From positions 728,432 to 792,431 of the forward strand of contig CAWGDC010000006.1 in the NCBI GenBank assembly GCA_963821325.1: a stretch of DNA of 64,000 nucleotides, read 5' to 3'. The notes under the pieces were generated by a model that saw nothing but the letters and a program-made list of their open reading frames with translations, was not told the DNA's origin and ran no database searches. Of this stretch, positions 34,425-43,775 are shown piece by piece. Made by a program: the position numbers and the translations under genes. The stretch is from PALSA-555 sp963821325 (GTDB lineage: Bacteria > Actinomycetota > Acidimicrobiia > IMCC26256 > PALSA-555). Position 1 is the first letter of the stretch, and every line of letters begins with the position of its first letter.

Positions 34425-35925
34425 ATGACTACAGGTCTCGCGCCGCCCAGGCCGACACCAAGGGGGCCGGAACCGAGGAGGACGGTGAGACCAGCCCGCG
34501 ACCTGCCCGGCCGCCGCCGCGCCCCGCGCTCCCTCGCGGCGGTCGTGGTCCTCGTCGCCCTCGGGGCGGCGTGCGCCCCCGTCGTGTCACCGCCGCCACC
34601 GTCGGGCCCGGTCACCCCCCCGCGGACGCCGGGCGGCGCCGTCCCGGCCGGTCTGCCCACGCGGGTCGGCGTCGGCCTGGCGGCCAGCCCCGACGACCTC
34701 GCGCCGGGCGGCTGGGTGGCGGGTACCGGGGTGCCCTTCGACTACGCGTACCAGTACCTCGCCGCCGGGGTGAACACCGGGTCGGGCTGGCAGACCTGGA
34801 ACCGCAACGCCGAGTTCCCCGACCTGTACGCGAACGCGGCGCGGACCCGCGGGGCGATCCCCGTGTTCTCGTACTACATGCTGCTGCAGTCCAACGGCAG
34901 CTGCGGCACGTGCGGCGAGGCGCAGCGGGACCTGTCGAACCTCAACACCCCCGGGCTCATGGCCGCGTACTACGCCGACTTCGCCACGCTCATGCAGCGC
35001 CTGGGGACCGGGACCTCCGGCGGGGTGCCCGGGTACGGGGCCACGACCATCGTGCAGGTCGAACCGGACCTGTCCGGGTACGCCGAGCAGGCCGTGCTGT
35101 CCCCGTCCTCCTGTTACGGGCACTGCAGCGGCAGCGGCAACGACCCGAGCCTGCTGAGCGCTTCGGTGGCCAGCTCCGGCGACTCGGCCGTGGCCGGGTA
35201 TCCCGACACCTATCGGGGCTTCAACCTGGCGCTCCTGCACCTCCGCGACGTGTACGCCCCGAACGTGCGGCTCGCCTTCCACGTCAGCAACTGGGCGACG
35301 CTCCGCGACATCGGCAGCGACCCGGACCGGACGCTCAGCGGGGCGGCGCAGGGCGCGCTCGCCGGCGCGTTCGCGGCCGCGAGCGGGGTGAGCTCGGCGC
35401 CGGCCAACACCTCGACGTACGACCTGGTGGTCAACGACGTCGACGACCGCGACGCCGGCTACTACCAGCACGTCGACGGTCGGGCCAACGCCTTCTGGGA
35501 CCGGCTGAACGTGACCGTTCCCGATTTCATCCGCTGGGAGCAGTATCTCGGCGCCGTCACCGCGGCCACCGGCCGTCGGGCGATGGTCTGGCAGGTGCCC
35601 CTCGGCAACCAGTACTTCGACACCGACAACAACACCCCCGGGCACTACCAGGACAACCGGGCCGAGTACTTCTTCGCGCCACATGGCCGAGCTGCGCAGC
35701 GTCGGCGTGATCGGCGTCCTCTACGGTCGCGGCAACGCGGGCAGCACGACGAACACCGACGCCCAGGGCGACGGCGTCACCAACCCCGCCTCGTTCTGCA
35801 CCAGCGACGGGCTGAGCAGCGGTGTGGTGTGCAACACCCACGTGTCGAGCGTCGCCGACGACGACGGCGGCTACCTGCGCCTGGCCGCCGCCGCGTACTA
35901 CGCAGCCCCACTGCCCTCGAACTGA
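34425..35925 (+). CDS. Exported protein of unknown function, probable TIM-barrel glycosidase-like fold, one frameshift
   Basis: About 499 residues when joined. An Arg-rich start and a hydrophobic helix (SLAAVVVLVALGAACAP) form a signal peptide, possibly a lipoprotein signal although the box before Cys is not classical. The body alternates strand-like and helix-like segments with acidic residues at strand ends (IVQVEPDLSGYAEQ, YDLVVNDVDDRDAGYY, RAMVWQVPLGNQYFD), as in glycoside hydrolase barrels. The frame breaks near 35681 (EYFFAP); one extra base removed gives HMAELRSVGVIGVLYGRGN. Aromatic and Asn/Ser-rich sequence fits a carbohydrate-binding surface. I do not recognise a named family. Confidence 0.6.
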
Positions 35926-35935
35926 CGGGCCGGCG

Positions 35936-36590
35936 CTACCAGCGTTGCCAGTGCGTCACCTCGGCGACGTCGCGTCGCGGCGCCGGCCGGAAGTCGTCGC
36001 CGACGGTGTGCGCGACGGGCACGAGCGCGACCTGCGTGACCTCGGGGTAGGGGATCCCGAGCAGGGCCGCGACCTCCTCCTCGACCATGAGGTGCGCCGT
36101 CGTCCAGGACGTGCCGAGGCCCCGCGCCCGGGCGGCCAGCATGAAGCTCCACACCGCGGGGAGGATCGACCCGAACGCGGTCGCCTGGTCCACGAGCGGC
36201 CGGCACGTCGACCCGACCCTCGACGCAGGCGATCAGCAGCACCGGCACCTCGTGCAGATGCTCGAAGAGGTACCCGGCCGACGCCATGACCCGCCGGCGC
36301 GCGTCGCGCTCGTCCTCGCGGCGGCGCGGTGCGGGCGGCTTGTCGGACCGTTGCGCATACGCGATCGCGCCGCGCCGGAAGGCGTCGGCCACGGCACCGC
36401 GCAGCGCCGGGTCGGTGACGACCACGAAATGCCAGCCCTGCTGGTTGCCGCCGTTCGGGGCCTGCACGGCGACGCGCAGGCACGCCTCGATCAGCGTCGG
36501 ATCGACCGGACGAGTGAGGTCCAGGCGGCGCCGCACGGCCCGCGTGGTGGTGAGCAGCTCGTCGCTCGGCTCGCGCGCCCACGCCGGCAC
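35936..36590 (-). CDS. Nitroreductase-family flavoprotein, one frameshift
   Basis: About 217 residues when joined. The N-terminal FMN-binding part has TTTRAVRRRLDLTRPVD and QAPNGGNQQGWHFVVV. The C-terminal part has DQATAFGSILPAVWSFMLAA, GLGTSWTTAHLMVEEEVAAL and LGIPYPEVTQVALVPVAHTV, the typical dimer and flavin segment. The break is near 36205, one extra base. Members reduce nitro compounds, quinones or flavins with NAD(P)H. It starts at 36590 and is convergent with the secreted protein gene. The small hypothetical gene at 36613 lies just upstream on the same strand. Confidence 0.82.
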
Positions 36591-36612
36591 GGTACCGGGA
36601 GGCGCGTGGGGC

Positions 36613-36912
36613 TTAGGGGTGCTCGGACCCGCGGGGTGTCGAGCGGATCACGGCCACCGAGCGCTCGGGATGCTCCGGATCGAGGACGAGGTCGAACGCC
36701 GGCCCGTCGTCCGCGGTGGGCGCCTCCCCGACGATCTCGATGTCCTCGCGCTCGGGTCGACCCTCCAGCGCGTCGCGCAGCCCGAGCAGGCCGGCGGCGA
36801 CGACGCTGCCGACCGCGCCGCGTCGGAACCGATCGATCGGCCGGTCGCCCGACCGGCCGTCACCGTCCGGTGCGGCGCCTCGGGGGCGGCCCGCTGGCAC
36901 CTCGTAGCCCAT
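36613..36912 (-). CDS. Conserved-looking hypothetical protein
   Basis: The product has 99 residues with no signal peptide. A Gly/Arg-rich start leads to DRFRRGAVGSVVAAGLLGLRDALEG, an amphipathic helix, then an acidic section with DIEIVGEAPTADDGPAFDLVLDPEHPERSVAVIR. No domain is known to me. It lies 22 bases upstream of the nitroreductase on the same strand and is divergent from the PPOX gene, so it may be co-transcribed with the nitroreductase. Confidence 0.5.
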   Translation of the reverse strand: MGYEVPAGRPRGAAPDGDGRSGDRPIDRFRRGAVGSVVAAGLLGLRDALEGRPEREDIEIVGEAPTADDGPAFDLVLDPEHPERSVAVIRSTPRGSEHP

Positions 36913-36992
36913 CGCCCACCATGCTACGGCCGGTCCCCAGCGTCACCGCCGCGTCCCGCGAGCACCGCGGGAGGCGGCCGTACACTCCGCGC

Positions 36993-37435
36993 GTGGCCTC
37001 GCTGTCCGACTTCGCGTCGTTGCTCGCGCCGGAGGGAGGGATCGCGGTCGTGTGCACCAGCCGGGCCGACGGGTCGGTGCAGGCCTCGATCGCGAACGCG
37101 GGGGTCCTCGACCACCCGGTCACCGGCGAGCCCGTCGCCGCGCTCGTCGCGCGGGGCGACGCCCTGAAGGTCCGGCACTGGCGGCGCGACCCGCGGCCAC
37201 GCTGGTGGCTCGCGGCGGCTACCAGTGGGTCGCCGTCGAGGGGACCGTCGAGCTCGCCGGACCCGACGACCACCTCGACGGGTTCGTGGCCCCGAACCTC
37301 CCGGGCTGCTTCGCGCGGTGTTCCAGGCCGCGGGCGGCACCCACGACGACTGGGCGACCTTCGACCGGGTCATGGCCGAGGAGCGTCGCGTGGCCGTGCT
37401 CGTGACCCCGACCGCGCGTCTACTCGAACGGGTAG
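36993..37435 (+). CDS. F420/FMN-dependent PPOX-family oxidoreductase, three frame breaks
   Basis: The family start is clear (LSDFASLLAPEGGIAVVCTS, VQASIANAGVLDHPVTGEPV). The frame then breaks near 37195 (one base missing) into ATLVARGGYQWVAVEGTVEL, near 37307 (one base missing) into LLRAVFQAAGGTHDDW, and near 37412 (one base extra) into RVYSNG and a TAG stop, the usual end of this family. The joined length is about 147 residues, normal for pyridoxamine-oxidase-like F420 enzymes of actinobacteria. It starts at GTG 36993. Three breaks in 440 bases could mean a real pseudogene, but each joined piece is well conserved. Confidence 0.7.
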
Positions 37436-37442
37436 CCGCCGG

Positions 37443-38291
37443 TCAGGCGTTCGGGGCGTACGCCACGATGACGGTCGTGACGCCGAGGCGCCGCAGCACC
37501 GCCTGGACGTCCGCCGCGGCGACCCGCTGCGCGCTGGTGGGGACACCGTCGGTCTGGGCCTGCTCGCCCAGGCGCGTCACCGCCTGGCTCTCCAGGTCGC
37601 TCGGGTCGATCCCGGTGCCGAGGAATCGCGTGATGAGGCCCTCCTTGCGGCTCACCTCGCCGCTCTGCGACGGGTCGAGCGTCGCCGTGTCGAGCTGCGC
37701 GGCGGGGATCAGCACCCGGGCCCGGGTGCCGACGAGGCGCACGTCGCTCGCGCCGACCGAGGACAGGTCGACCGTGGCCGCGTCGGTGCCCACCGCCCGG
37801 TAGGTGACGCGGTCGCCGAACCCCGGCACGTCGGACGAGGCGTCGACGGTGAACGTGACCGAGACCGGCTGGGGACCCGACGAGACGGTGCCGAGCCGCT
37901 GCACGGCATGACGGACCGTGGCCTCGACGAGCCCACCGCTCGACGAGCCGACGCCCACGCCGACACCGAGGGCGGCGAGCGCGCCGCCGGTGACGAGCCC
38001 GGCGGCCACCGCCGCGGCGAGGACGCCGATCCACGCCCGCGACCGGCGCGGCTCGGGCACCACGATCGGCCGCGGCTCGCCGGGCAGCACCCGGGTGCGC
38101 GTCGGGGCCGTCCGGGCGCCGAGGGTCGGGACCGGCTCGTCGACGAGGGTCGGGATCGCCACGCTGACCGGGCGGGCCCGCGGCGCCGGGCGCCGGGCGG
38201 GCGGTGCCGGGCCGCGGCGACCGCCCCGACCGAACGATCCGAGGTTGGGTTGATACGTCGAGCGGGGCCACGTGCGCCTCCCACTGGCCAA
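37443..38291 (-). CDS. Membrane-anchored DUF4230-type protein
   Basis: The product has up to 282 residues. A basic, Pro/Arg-rich cytoplasmic start is followed by one membrane helix at about 88-110 (AWIGVLAAAVAAGLVTGGAL) and an extracytoplasmic domain. That domain has strand-like VSVTFTVDASSDVPGFGDRV and VRLVGTRARVLIPAAQLDTA, then a C-terminal helix pair, a layout I associate with DUF4230. Function is unknown. The start is weak: TTG 38291 is the first in-frame option, with later starts possible. The stop lies only seven bases from the PPOX stop (convergent). Confidence 0.6.
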   Translation of the reverse strand: MASGRRTWPRSTYQPNLGSFGRGGRRGPAPPARRPAPRARPVSVAIPTLVDEPVPTLGARTAPTRTRVLPGEPRPIVVPEPRRSRAWIGVLAAAVAAGLVTGGALAALGVGVGVGSSSGGLVEATVRHAVQRLGTVSSGPQPVSVTFTVDASSDVPGFGDRVTYRAVGTDAATVDLSSVGASDVRLVGTRARVLIPAAQLDTATLDPSQSGEVSRKEGLITRFLGTGIDPSDLESQAVTRLGEQAQTDGVPTSAQRVAAADVQAVLRRLGVTTVIVAYAPNA

Positions 38292-38408
38292 CCGTCATTG
38301 TGGTCGCTGGCGGCACCCCCGCGGGGATCGGCCCGGTCGGCTGCGGCGCCCGCCCGTCCGCCGCATAGGGTCGGCGACCCAGCCACGACGTCTCGGTGAG
38401 GAGGAACG

Positions 38409-39152
38409 GTGGAGGACGCCATCCAGGGTGAGACCGTGCGTGTCGAGGGCGACGGCGGGGACCTGATCCCCGCGTACCTCGCGCGGCCGCTCCGACCCGG
38501 GCCCTCCCCCGGGGTCGTCGTCATCCACCACATGCCCGGCTACGACCCCGAGACGAAGGAGATCGTCCGCACCTTCGCGGTGCACGGCTACGTCGCGCTG
38601 TGCCCGAACCTGCACCACCGCGACGCCCCGGGCGCCGACCCGAGGACCGCGGCCGCGGCGGCGCGCCAGGCCGGCGGCGTGCCCGACGACCGCTGCGTCG
38701 GCGACGTCGCCGGCGCGGTGCGTCACCTGCGCACCTTCCCCGCCTGGAGCGGCACGGTCGGCGTCATCGGGTACTGCTCCGGCGGACGTCAGGCGTACCT
38801 CAGCGCCTGCCGGCTGCCCTTCGACGCCGCCGTCGACTGCTACGGCGGCCGGGTCGTCGCCGGCCCCGACGACCTGTCCGAGCGTCAGCCCGTCGCCCCG
38901 ATCGACCTCACGCCGAATCTCTCGTGCCCGCTCCTCGGGCTGTTCGGCGGCCAGGACACCAACCCCTCACCCGAGCACGTCCAGGCCCTCGACGCCGCGC
39001 TGACCCAGCACGGCAAGCCCCACGAGTTCCACACCTACCCGGACGCCGGCCACGCCTTCTTCTCCGTCGACCGGCCGAACTTCAACGTCGCAGCCGCCCA
39101 GGACGGGTGGCAGCGGATCTGGGACTTCTTCGCCACCCACCTCGGCGGGTGA
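38409..39152 (+). CDS. Dienelactone hydrolase family protein
   Basis: The product has 247 residues. The alpha/beta-hydrolase nucleophile is the cysteine in GVIGYCSGGRQAY near residue 123, as in true dienelactone hydrolases. The acid is Asp in GLFGGQDTNPSPEH and the catalytic histidine is in DAGHAFFSVDRPNF near residue 218. These enzymes open dienelactones in chloro-aromatic breakdown or act on related esters. The start is GTG 38409 behind GAGGAGGAA. It is divergent from the DUF4230 gene and convergent with the SRPBCC gene. Confidence 0.88.
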   Translation: MEDAIQGETVRVEGDGGDLIPAYLARPLRPGPSPGVVVIHHMPGYDPETKEIVRTFAVHGYVALCPNLHHRDAPGADPRTAAAAARQAGGVPDDRCVGDVAGAVRHLRTFPAWSGTVGVIGYCSGGRQAYLSACRLPFDAAVDCYGGRVVAGPDDLSERQPVAPIDLTPNLSCPLLGLFGGQDTNPSPEHVQALDAALTQHGKPHEFHTYPDAGHAFFSVDRPNFNVAAAQDGWQRIWDFFATHLGG

Positions 39153-39156
39153 GGAC

Positions 39157-39636
39157 CTACGCCGCCAGGTCGGCGCGGTACTCCGGGTGCTCGTCGAGCC
39201 ACGCCGACGCGGCGCGCATGCTCGCCTCGTTCTGACGGTTGATGAACCGGTAGATCGGCCCTTCGAACCAGCGCCACGGCGCTTTCGTCAGGTGGTAGCG
39301 CTCCTCGAAGTGCAGGCGGGTGTGGCCCGCGTCGATCGGCTCGAGCCGCACCCGTCCCGTCTGGTCGTTGCCCGGGTCGCGGCTGATCATCGTGTACGTG
39401 TACCCGACGCCGGGCTCGACGTCGTGGACGAGCTCGAGGGCTGAGCCCTCGCGTCCGAACGGCATCTTGAAGATGACGCGGCGGAGCCGACCGTTCTGCT
39501 CCTCGTCACCGGGCCACAAGACGTCCACGCGCTTCACCATGGGCGCGTAGTCGGTCCAGTGGTCGTAGTCCTGGAACAGCGCCCACAGCCGAGGCGCGGG
39601 CTGCGGCAGCTCGAGCGTGTACCGGTGCTCTCGCAC
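39157..39636 (-). CDS. SRPBCC (START-like) ligand-binding protein
   Basis: The product has 159 residues. The helix-grip pattern is visible: an N-terminal strand and helix PAPRLWALFQDYDHWTDYAP, central strands with YTYTMISRDPGNDQTGRVRL, and a long C-terminal helix GPIYRFINRQNEASMRAASAW. Members bind or transform hydrophobic ligands such as polyketides and lipids. No catalytic residues can be named. It lies 33 bases downstream of the cupin gene and probably shares its transcript. Confidence 0.7.
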   Translation of the reverse strand: MREHRYTLELPQPAPRLWALFQDYDHWTDYAPMVKRVDVLWPGDEEQNGRLRRVIFKMPFGREGSALELVHDVEPGVGYTYTMISRDPGNDQTGRVRLEPIDAGHTRLHFEERYHLTKAPWRWFEGPIYRFINRQNEASMRAASAWLDEHPEYRADLAA

Positions 39637-39669
39637 AGCTCCTCCTCCCGCCCGGGCGCGGCCGGCGGG

Positions 39670-40053
39670 TCAGTGCGTCGTGTAGTCGATCGGGCCGGCG
39701 CCCTTCACGCCCACCGCGAAGCAGAAGCAGTGGATCGGGGCGTGGTCGCTGACCGGCCGGAGGCTGTGCACCTTGTCGGGCGGGATGTACACGAGGTCGC
39801 CCTGGACGACCGGGCGGTCCTCGCCGTCGACCGTCATGACCCCCCGACCCGACGTGACGTAATAGAACTCGTGCGTCGGGTGCGAGTGCGGGAACACCAT
39901 CTCGCCCCCCTTGACCTCGAACTCGTTGGCCAGCTCGAGGTAGCCGCCGTCGGTCAGGTCGAACATCTCGCGGGGCCGGACCAGCCACCAGACCGGCACC
40001 GTCCCGTTGTGCTCGACCTCGGGCTCGACGTCTTCGATCGATCGCACGTCCAT
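39670..40053 (-). CDS. Cupin-domain protein
   Basis: The product has 127 residues. The metal-site pattern is VFPHSHPTHEFYYVTSGRG (H-x-H-x3-H-E) near residue 60, and a later histidine is in PPDKVHSLRP. This matches small dioxygenase-like or epimerase-like cupins; no reaction can be assigned. The start ATG 40053 is chosen because GGGAGGAACC lies directly before it; an in-frame start at 40086 lacks this. It is co-oriented with the SRPBCC gene and divergent from the antiporter gene. Confidence 0.78.
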   Translation of the reverse strand: MDVRSIEDVEPEVEHNGTVPVWWLVRPREMFDLTDGGYLELANEFEVKGGEMVFPHSHPTHEFYYVTSGRGVMTVDGEDRPVVQGDLVYIPPDKVHSLRPVSDHAPIHCFCFAVGVKGAGPIDYTTH

Positions 40054-40157
40054 GGTTCCTCCCGACTGGCGCACGTCGGTCGTCACCCTAGTGGCGGTCC
40101 GCGGCGCCGCCCACGGCGGACGCGGTCTCGACGCCGTCCACCGCGGTTTGGTAGACG

Positions 40158-41350
40158 GTGGTGATGCCGAGCTCGTACGGCTCCCTGCTCGCGGTGGCCG
40201 CGATCGCGCTGGCGGCGCCGCTGCTCGTGTCGCTCGCCCCCCGGCTGCGGGTGCCGGCCGTCGTGCTCGAGATCGTGCTCGGCATCGTCGTCGGCCCGTC
40301 GGGGCTCAACTGGGTGCACGTCGACGTGCCGGTGAGCGTCCTCGCGCGTGATCGGCCTGTCGTTCCTCCTCTTCCTCGCCGGGCTCGAGCTCAACCTGTC
40401 GGCTCTGCGCGGCCGGGTCGGTCGGATCCTGTCCGCCTATGCGGTGTCGCGGGGCGTTGGCGCTCGCCGGCGGTGCCGTCATCCACGCGATCGACGGCGA
40501 CAACAAGACGCTGTTCATCGCGATCGTGCTGGGGTCCACGTCGCTCGGCCTCGTCGTCCCGGTGCTGCGCGACGCCGAGCAGACGTTCTCCTCGTTCGGG
40601 CAGCTCGTCCTCGCGGCCAGCTCGGTCGGCGAGTTCGGCGCGATCCTGGCCCTGGCGCTCTTCTACTCGGCGACCGGCGCGGCGGTCGGCACGCAGCTGT
40701 TCTTGCTGATCGCGTTCTCGTTACTCGTCGTCGTGACCGCGCTCGGGATGGTCCGGCTGGAACGGTCCCCACGGTTCGCGCACGCCCTCGCCCGGGAAGG
40801 CGAGACCTCGGCGCAGCTCGGGGTGCGGATCGCGATGCTCGTCCTCGCCGTCTTCCTCGCCTTGTCCCACAACCTCGGGTTCGAGGCCGTGCTCGGCGCG
40901 TTCGTCGCCGGCGCGCTCCTGCGCGTGACGGATCCCGAGGAGCGGCTCACGAACGCCCGGCTGCGCTCCAAGCTCGACGCCATCGGCTACGGGTTCTTGA
41001 TCCCCGCGTTCTTCGTGACGAGCGGCCTGCAGTTCAACATCGACGCGATGTCGCGGGACCCGGCGTCGTTCGCCGTCGTGCCCGCCCTCGTGGTGTTCTT
41101 CTTCATCGCCCGCGCCGGGTCCGCGGCGCTGTACCGCAAGCTCTACGACCTGCGCCACTGCGCCGCGGCGGGGCTGCTGCAGGCCACGTCGCTCACCGTG
41201 CCAGTCGTCGCGGCGCGCCTCGGCGTGCAGCTCCACACCATCGACGCCGACACGGGCGCGGCGATCATCGCCGCCGGCCTCATCACCGTGGTGCTGTTCC
41301 CGCCGATCGCGCTCGCCCTCCTCGCCCGCGACCAGGAGCCGACGTCATGA
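40158..41350 (+). CDS. Monovalent cation:proton antiporter (CPA2/KefB type), two frame breaks
   Basis: About 397 residues when joined. The N-terminal piece has LAPRLRVPAVVLEIVLGIVVG, the second IGLSFLLFLAGLELNLSALR, and the third the rest (GGAVIHAIDGDNKTLFIAIV to the end), with breaks near 40345 and 40450, each one extra base. Family features are GLELNL and the acidic and polar helix residues of the CPA2 core. There is no cytosolic TrkA domain, so it is the short form. It should exchange Na+ or K+ for H+ and set internal pH. The start is among GTG 40158, GTG 40161 and ATG 40164. The stop overlaps the sulfotransferase start by four bases. Confidence 0.82.
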
Positions 41351-41979
41351 GCGACCCCCTCGGGCTGCGCGTCGTCGGTGCGGGGCTCGGCCGGACCGGC
41401 ACCCACTCGCTCAAGCTGGCGCTGGAGCGGCTGCTCGGCGCGCCCTGCTACCACATGCTCGAGGTCCTCGGGCATCCCGAGCACGTCGGACGCTGGCGGG
41501 GCGCCCTCGACGGCACCCCGGCCTGGGACGAGCTCTTCGCCGGGTACGCGGCGGCGGTCGACTGGCCGACGGCGGCGTTCTGGCGCGAGCTGATGACCGC
41601 CGCCCCCCACGCGGTCGTGCTGCTCTCGGTGCGAGACCCCGAGAGCTGGTGGACGAGCGCCAGCCGGACGATCTTCGACGCGACGCGGCGAGCCGACCCG
41701 GCGGACCCCGCCATGGGCGAGTTCACGGCGATGGTGACCACGATGCTCACCGAGCGGTTCACACCGGGCTGGGACGACCGGGACGAGGCCATCGCCGCGT
41801 ACGAGCGCCACAACGACGAGGTCCGCGCCGCGGTCCCGTCGACCCGGCTCCTCGAGTGGCGGGCCGGGGACGGCTGGGCGCCGATCTGCGCGGCGCTCGA
41901 GGTACCGGTGCCCGACGAGGCGTTCCCGCACGTCAACACCACCGCGGAGTTCCGGGCGATGACCGGGCTCGACGAGTAG
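41347..41979 (+). CDS. Sulfotransferase-family protein
   Basis: The product has 210 residues. The PAPS-binding P-loop is GAGLGRTGTHSLKLALE near residue 11, and the 3'-phosphate loop is LLSVRDPESWWTSASRTIF near residue 92. The length fits the small sulfotransferase family seen in actinobacteria and in eukaryotes. It should transfer sulfate from PAPS to a hydroxyl of a small molecule or lipid; the acceptor is unknown. The ATG overlaps the antiporter stop (ATGA), an odd pair with no obvious link. Confidence 0.85.
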   Translation: MSDPLGLRVVGAGLGRTGTHSLKLALERLLGAPCYHMLEVLGHPEHVGRWRGALDGTPAWDELFAGYAAAVDWPTAAFWRELMTAAPHAVVLLSVRDPESWWTSASRTIFDATRRADPADPAMGEFTAMVTTMLTERFTPGWDDRDEAIAAYERHNDEVRAAVPSTRLLEWRAGDGWAPICAALEVPVPDEAFPHVNTTAEFRAMTGLDE

Positions 41980-41990
41980 GCGCCCCGGGG

Positions 41991-43340
41991 TCAGGCGACC
42001 GGGTCGGCCTGCCGGACGCGGGCGTGGCCGTTCCCGTGGCCGTCGCCGTTCGACTCGCCCCGGTGGGGGACGCACCCGTCGGCGACGAGGCGGTCGCGGC
42101 CCTCCCGCTTCGCCTGGAACAGCGCGGCGTCGGCCCGACGCGTCACCGCGTCGAGCGGCTCGCCCGGCTCGGCCGCGACCAGCCCGAAGCTCGCGGTGTA
42201 GCGCGGCAGCCCCGAGGCCCGCAGCGCGTCGACGAGCTGGACGCGGACGCCTTCGAGCGCGGCGCCGGCATCGCCGAGCGAGCAGTCGGGCAGCACGACG
42301 GCGAACTCCTCGCCGCCGTGCCGGCACAGCAGGTCCTCGTCGCGCAGCGCGCGGCGCAGCGTGTCCGCGAACAGCCGCAACGCCCGATCGCCCGTCTCGT
42401 GGCCGTACGTGTCGTTGAGATCCTTGAAGTGGTCGAGGTCGACCATCGCCAAGACGTACGGCCGGCGCTCGTTGTGCAGCACCCGCACCTGGTTCTCGAG
42501 CGTGCGCCGGTTGAGGAGCCCGGTGAGGTTGTCGGTGCTGGCCTGCAGCTGGGTCTCGGCCATGATGCGGTGCATCCCGAGCCGGGCCCCCGCCTGGTTG
42601 GCGAGCGTCTGGAGGTCCTGGACCACGAGGTCCTCGACCAGGGCGCCGGGGGTCGTGGTCCCGTGGATGACCCCGACGGTGCGGCCCATGATCGCTACCG
42701 GCACGCACACCGCGCCGCAGCGGCCCTGCGGACGGTTGCGCAGCTTCGGGCACACTCCGAGCTCGTCGCTGTCCGCGAAGCGCTGCACCTGGGAGCGACG
42801 CGCCGCCGGGCACTGGTCGGGGGAGTCGACGCCGCAACCCGGCGCCTCGCTGGTCGGGGAGGAGACCACCATGCGCGCCAGGTGCGCGTGGCTGTTGTCG
42901 GCGAGCAGCACCTCGACGGCGATGTCCGGCACCGTCGTCGCCAGGGCCCGCTCGACCGTGTCCAGGACCTCGAGCTCGCTGTCCGCCATCTCGAGCTCGT
43001 TCGCGAGGTGGGTCTCGAACTCGCGGCGACGCGCCTCGTCCTTCATCTGACGCTCGTTCGCCGTGCTGACCGCGCCGCTGCGGATCGCCTTCACCGTCGC
43101 GAAGCGGGAGAAGCCCACGAGCACCGGGCTGGCCAGCGCGGTGGTGATCGCCGCGACCACCAGGGCCGGGACGAGCCCCACCAGGCCGGTCGCCCACGTG
43201 ATCACGGCCGCGGCACCGCTCATGACCCCGACGAGCGAGATCCCGCCCACGGTCGAGCCCCGCGACGTGCGCCGGACGCTCGCCCGGGCCTCGGCCCGGT
43301 CCTGGTCGGTGACGATGAGATCGGGGTTGTCGTCGTCCAT
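41991..43340 (-). CDS. Membrane-linked GAF-GGDEF diguanylate cyclase
   Basis: The product has 449 residues. Two close membrane helices lie at about 35-80, then a linker and a GAF-like domain. The GAF-like part has an unusual cysteine set (APGCGVDSPDQCPAARR, LGVCPKLRNRPQGRCGAVC). The GGDEF domain follows with DNLTGLLNRRTLENQV and VDLDHFKDLNDTYGHETGD, the catalytic GGEEF in RHGGEEFAVVL, and the product-inhibition site RDED five residues before it. All catalytic residues are present, so it should make c-di-GMP from two GTP. The start is ATG 43340; 43397 is also in frame. The cysteines may bind a metal or haem or sense redox state (inference). Confidence 0.88.
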   Translation of the reverse strand: MDDDNPDLIVTDQDRAEARASVRRTSRGSTVGGISLVGVMSGAAAVITWATGLVGLVPALVVAAITTALASPVLVGFSRFATVKAIRSGAVSTANERQMKDEARRREFETHLANELEMADSELEVLDTVERALATTVPDIAVEVLLADNSHAHLARMVVSSPTSEAPGCGVDSPDQCPAARRSQVQRFADSDELGVCPKLRNRPQGRCGAVCVPVAIMGRTVGVIHGTTTPGALVEDLVVQDLQTLANQAGARLGMHRIMAETQLQASTDNLTGLLNRRTLENQVRVLHNERRPYVLAMVDLDHFKDLNDTYGHETGDRALRLFADTLRRALRDEDLLCRHGGEEFAVVLPDCSLGDAGAALEGVRVQLVDALRASGLPRYTASFGLVAAEPGEPLDAVTRRADAALFQAKREGRDRLVADGCVPHRGESNGDGHGNGHARVRQADPVA

Positions 43341-43439
43341 GGGTCCCGCCCCGCGGGTGCGGCCGCCACCAGGCGGCTCGTGTCCGCCCACAGTCATCGG
43401 CCCCGGGCCGCTCCGGCTGGAGTCGTTTCCCGGGGACGG

Positions 43440-43775
43440 TCAGCCCGTCGGGCCCAGATAGATGACGAGGCGGCGGATCCGGGCCCCGTCCACGGTGAAG
43501 AAGTCCGCCACCGGGGTGTGGCGCCCGCCCATGAGCAGGTCGATTTCGACCGCCAGGTGGTCCCCGTCGACCAGGAACGGCGCCGGTGTGGGGTGCAGGT
43601 CCTCGAACTGGAAGGCGTTCTCGCGGTAGAAGCCGGCGATCGCCGCCGGTCCCTCGAACGTCCCCGCGGCGGTCACCAGGACGGCGTCGTCCGTGAAGCA
43701 GGCCGCGACCGCGTCGGCGTCATGCGCGGTGATGGCCGCGAAGTAGGCGGTGGCGACCGCCGCCGGGTCGCTCAC
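43440..43775 (-). CDS. SnoaL/NTF2-like small protein
   Basis: The product has 111 residues with the NTF2-like cone pattern: VATAYFAAITAHDADAVAAC, then FTDDAVLVTAAGTFEGPAAI, and a strand-rich half ending FFTVDGARIRRLVIYLGPTG. Members are small isomerases, cyclases or hydrolases, or structural partners. The stop of the amidohydrolase gene (43772) lies four bases inside its start, so translation is coupled and a common pathway is likely. Confidence 0.78.
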   Translation of the reverse strand: MSDPAAVATAYFAAITAHDADAVAACFTDDAVLVTAAGTFEGPAAIAGFYRENAFQFEDLHPTPAPFLVDGDHLAVEIDLLMGGRHTPVADFFTVDGARIRRLVIYLGPTG

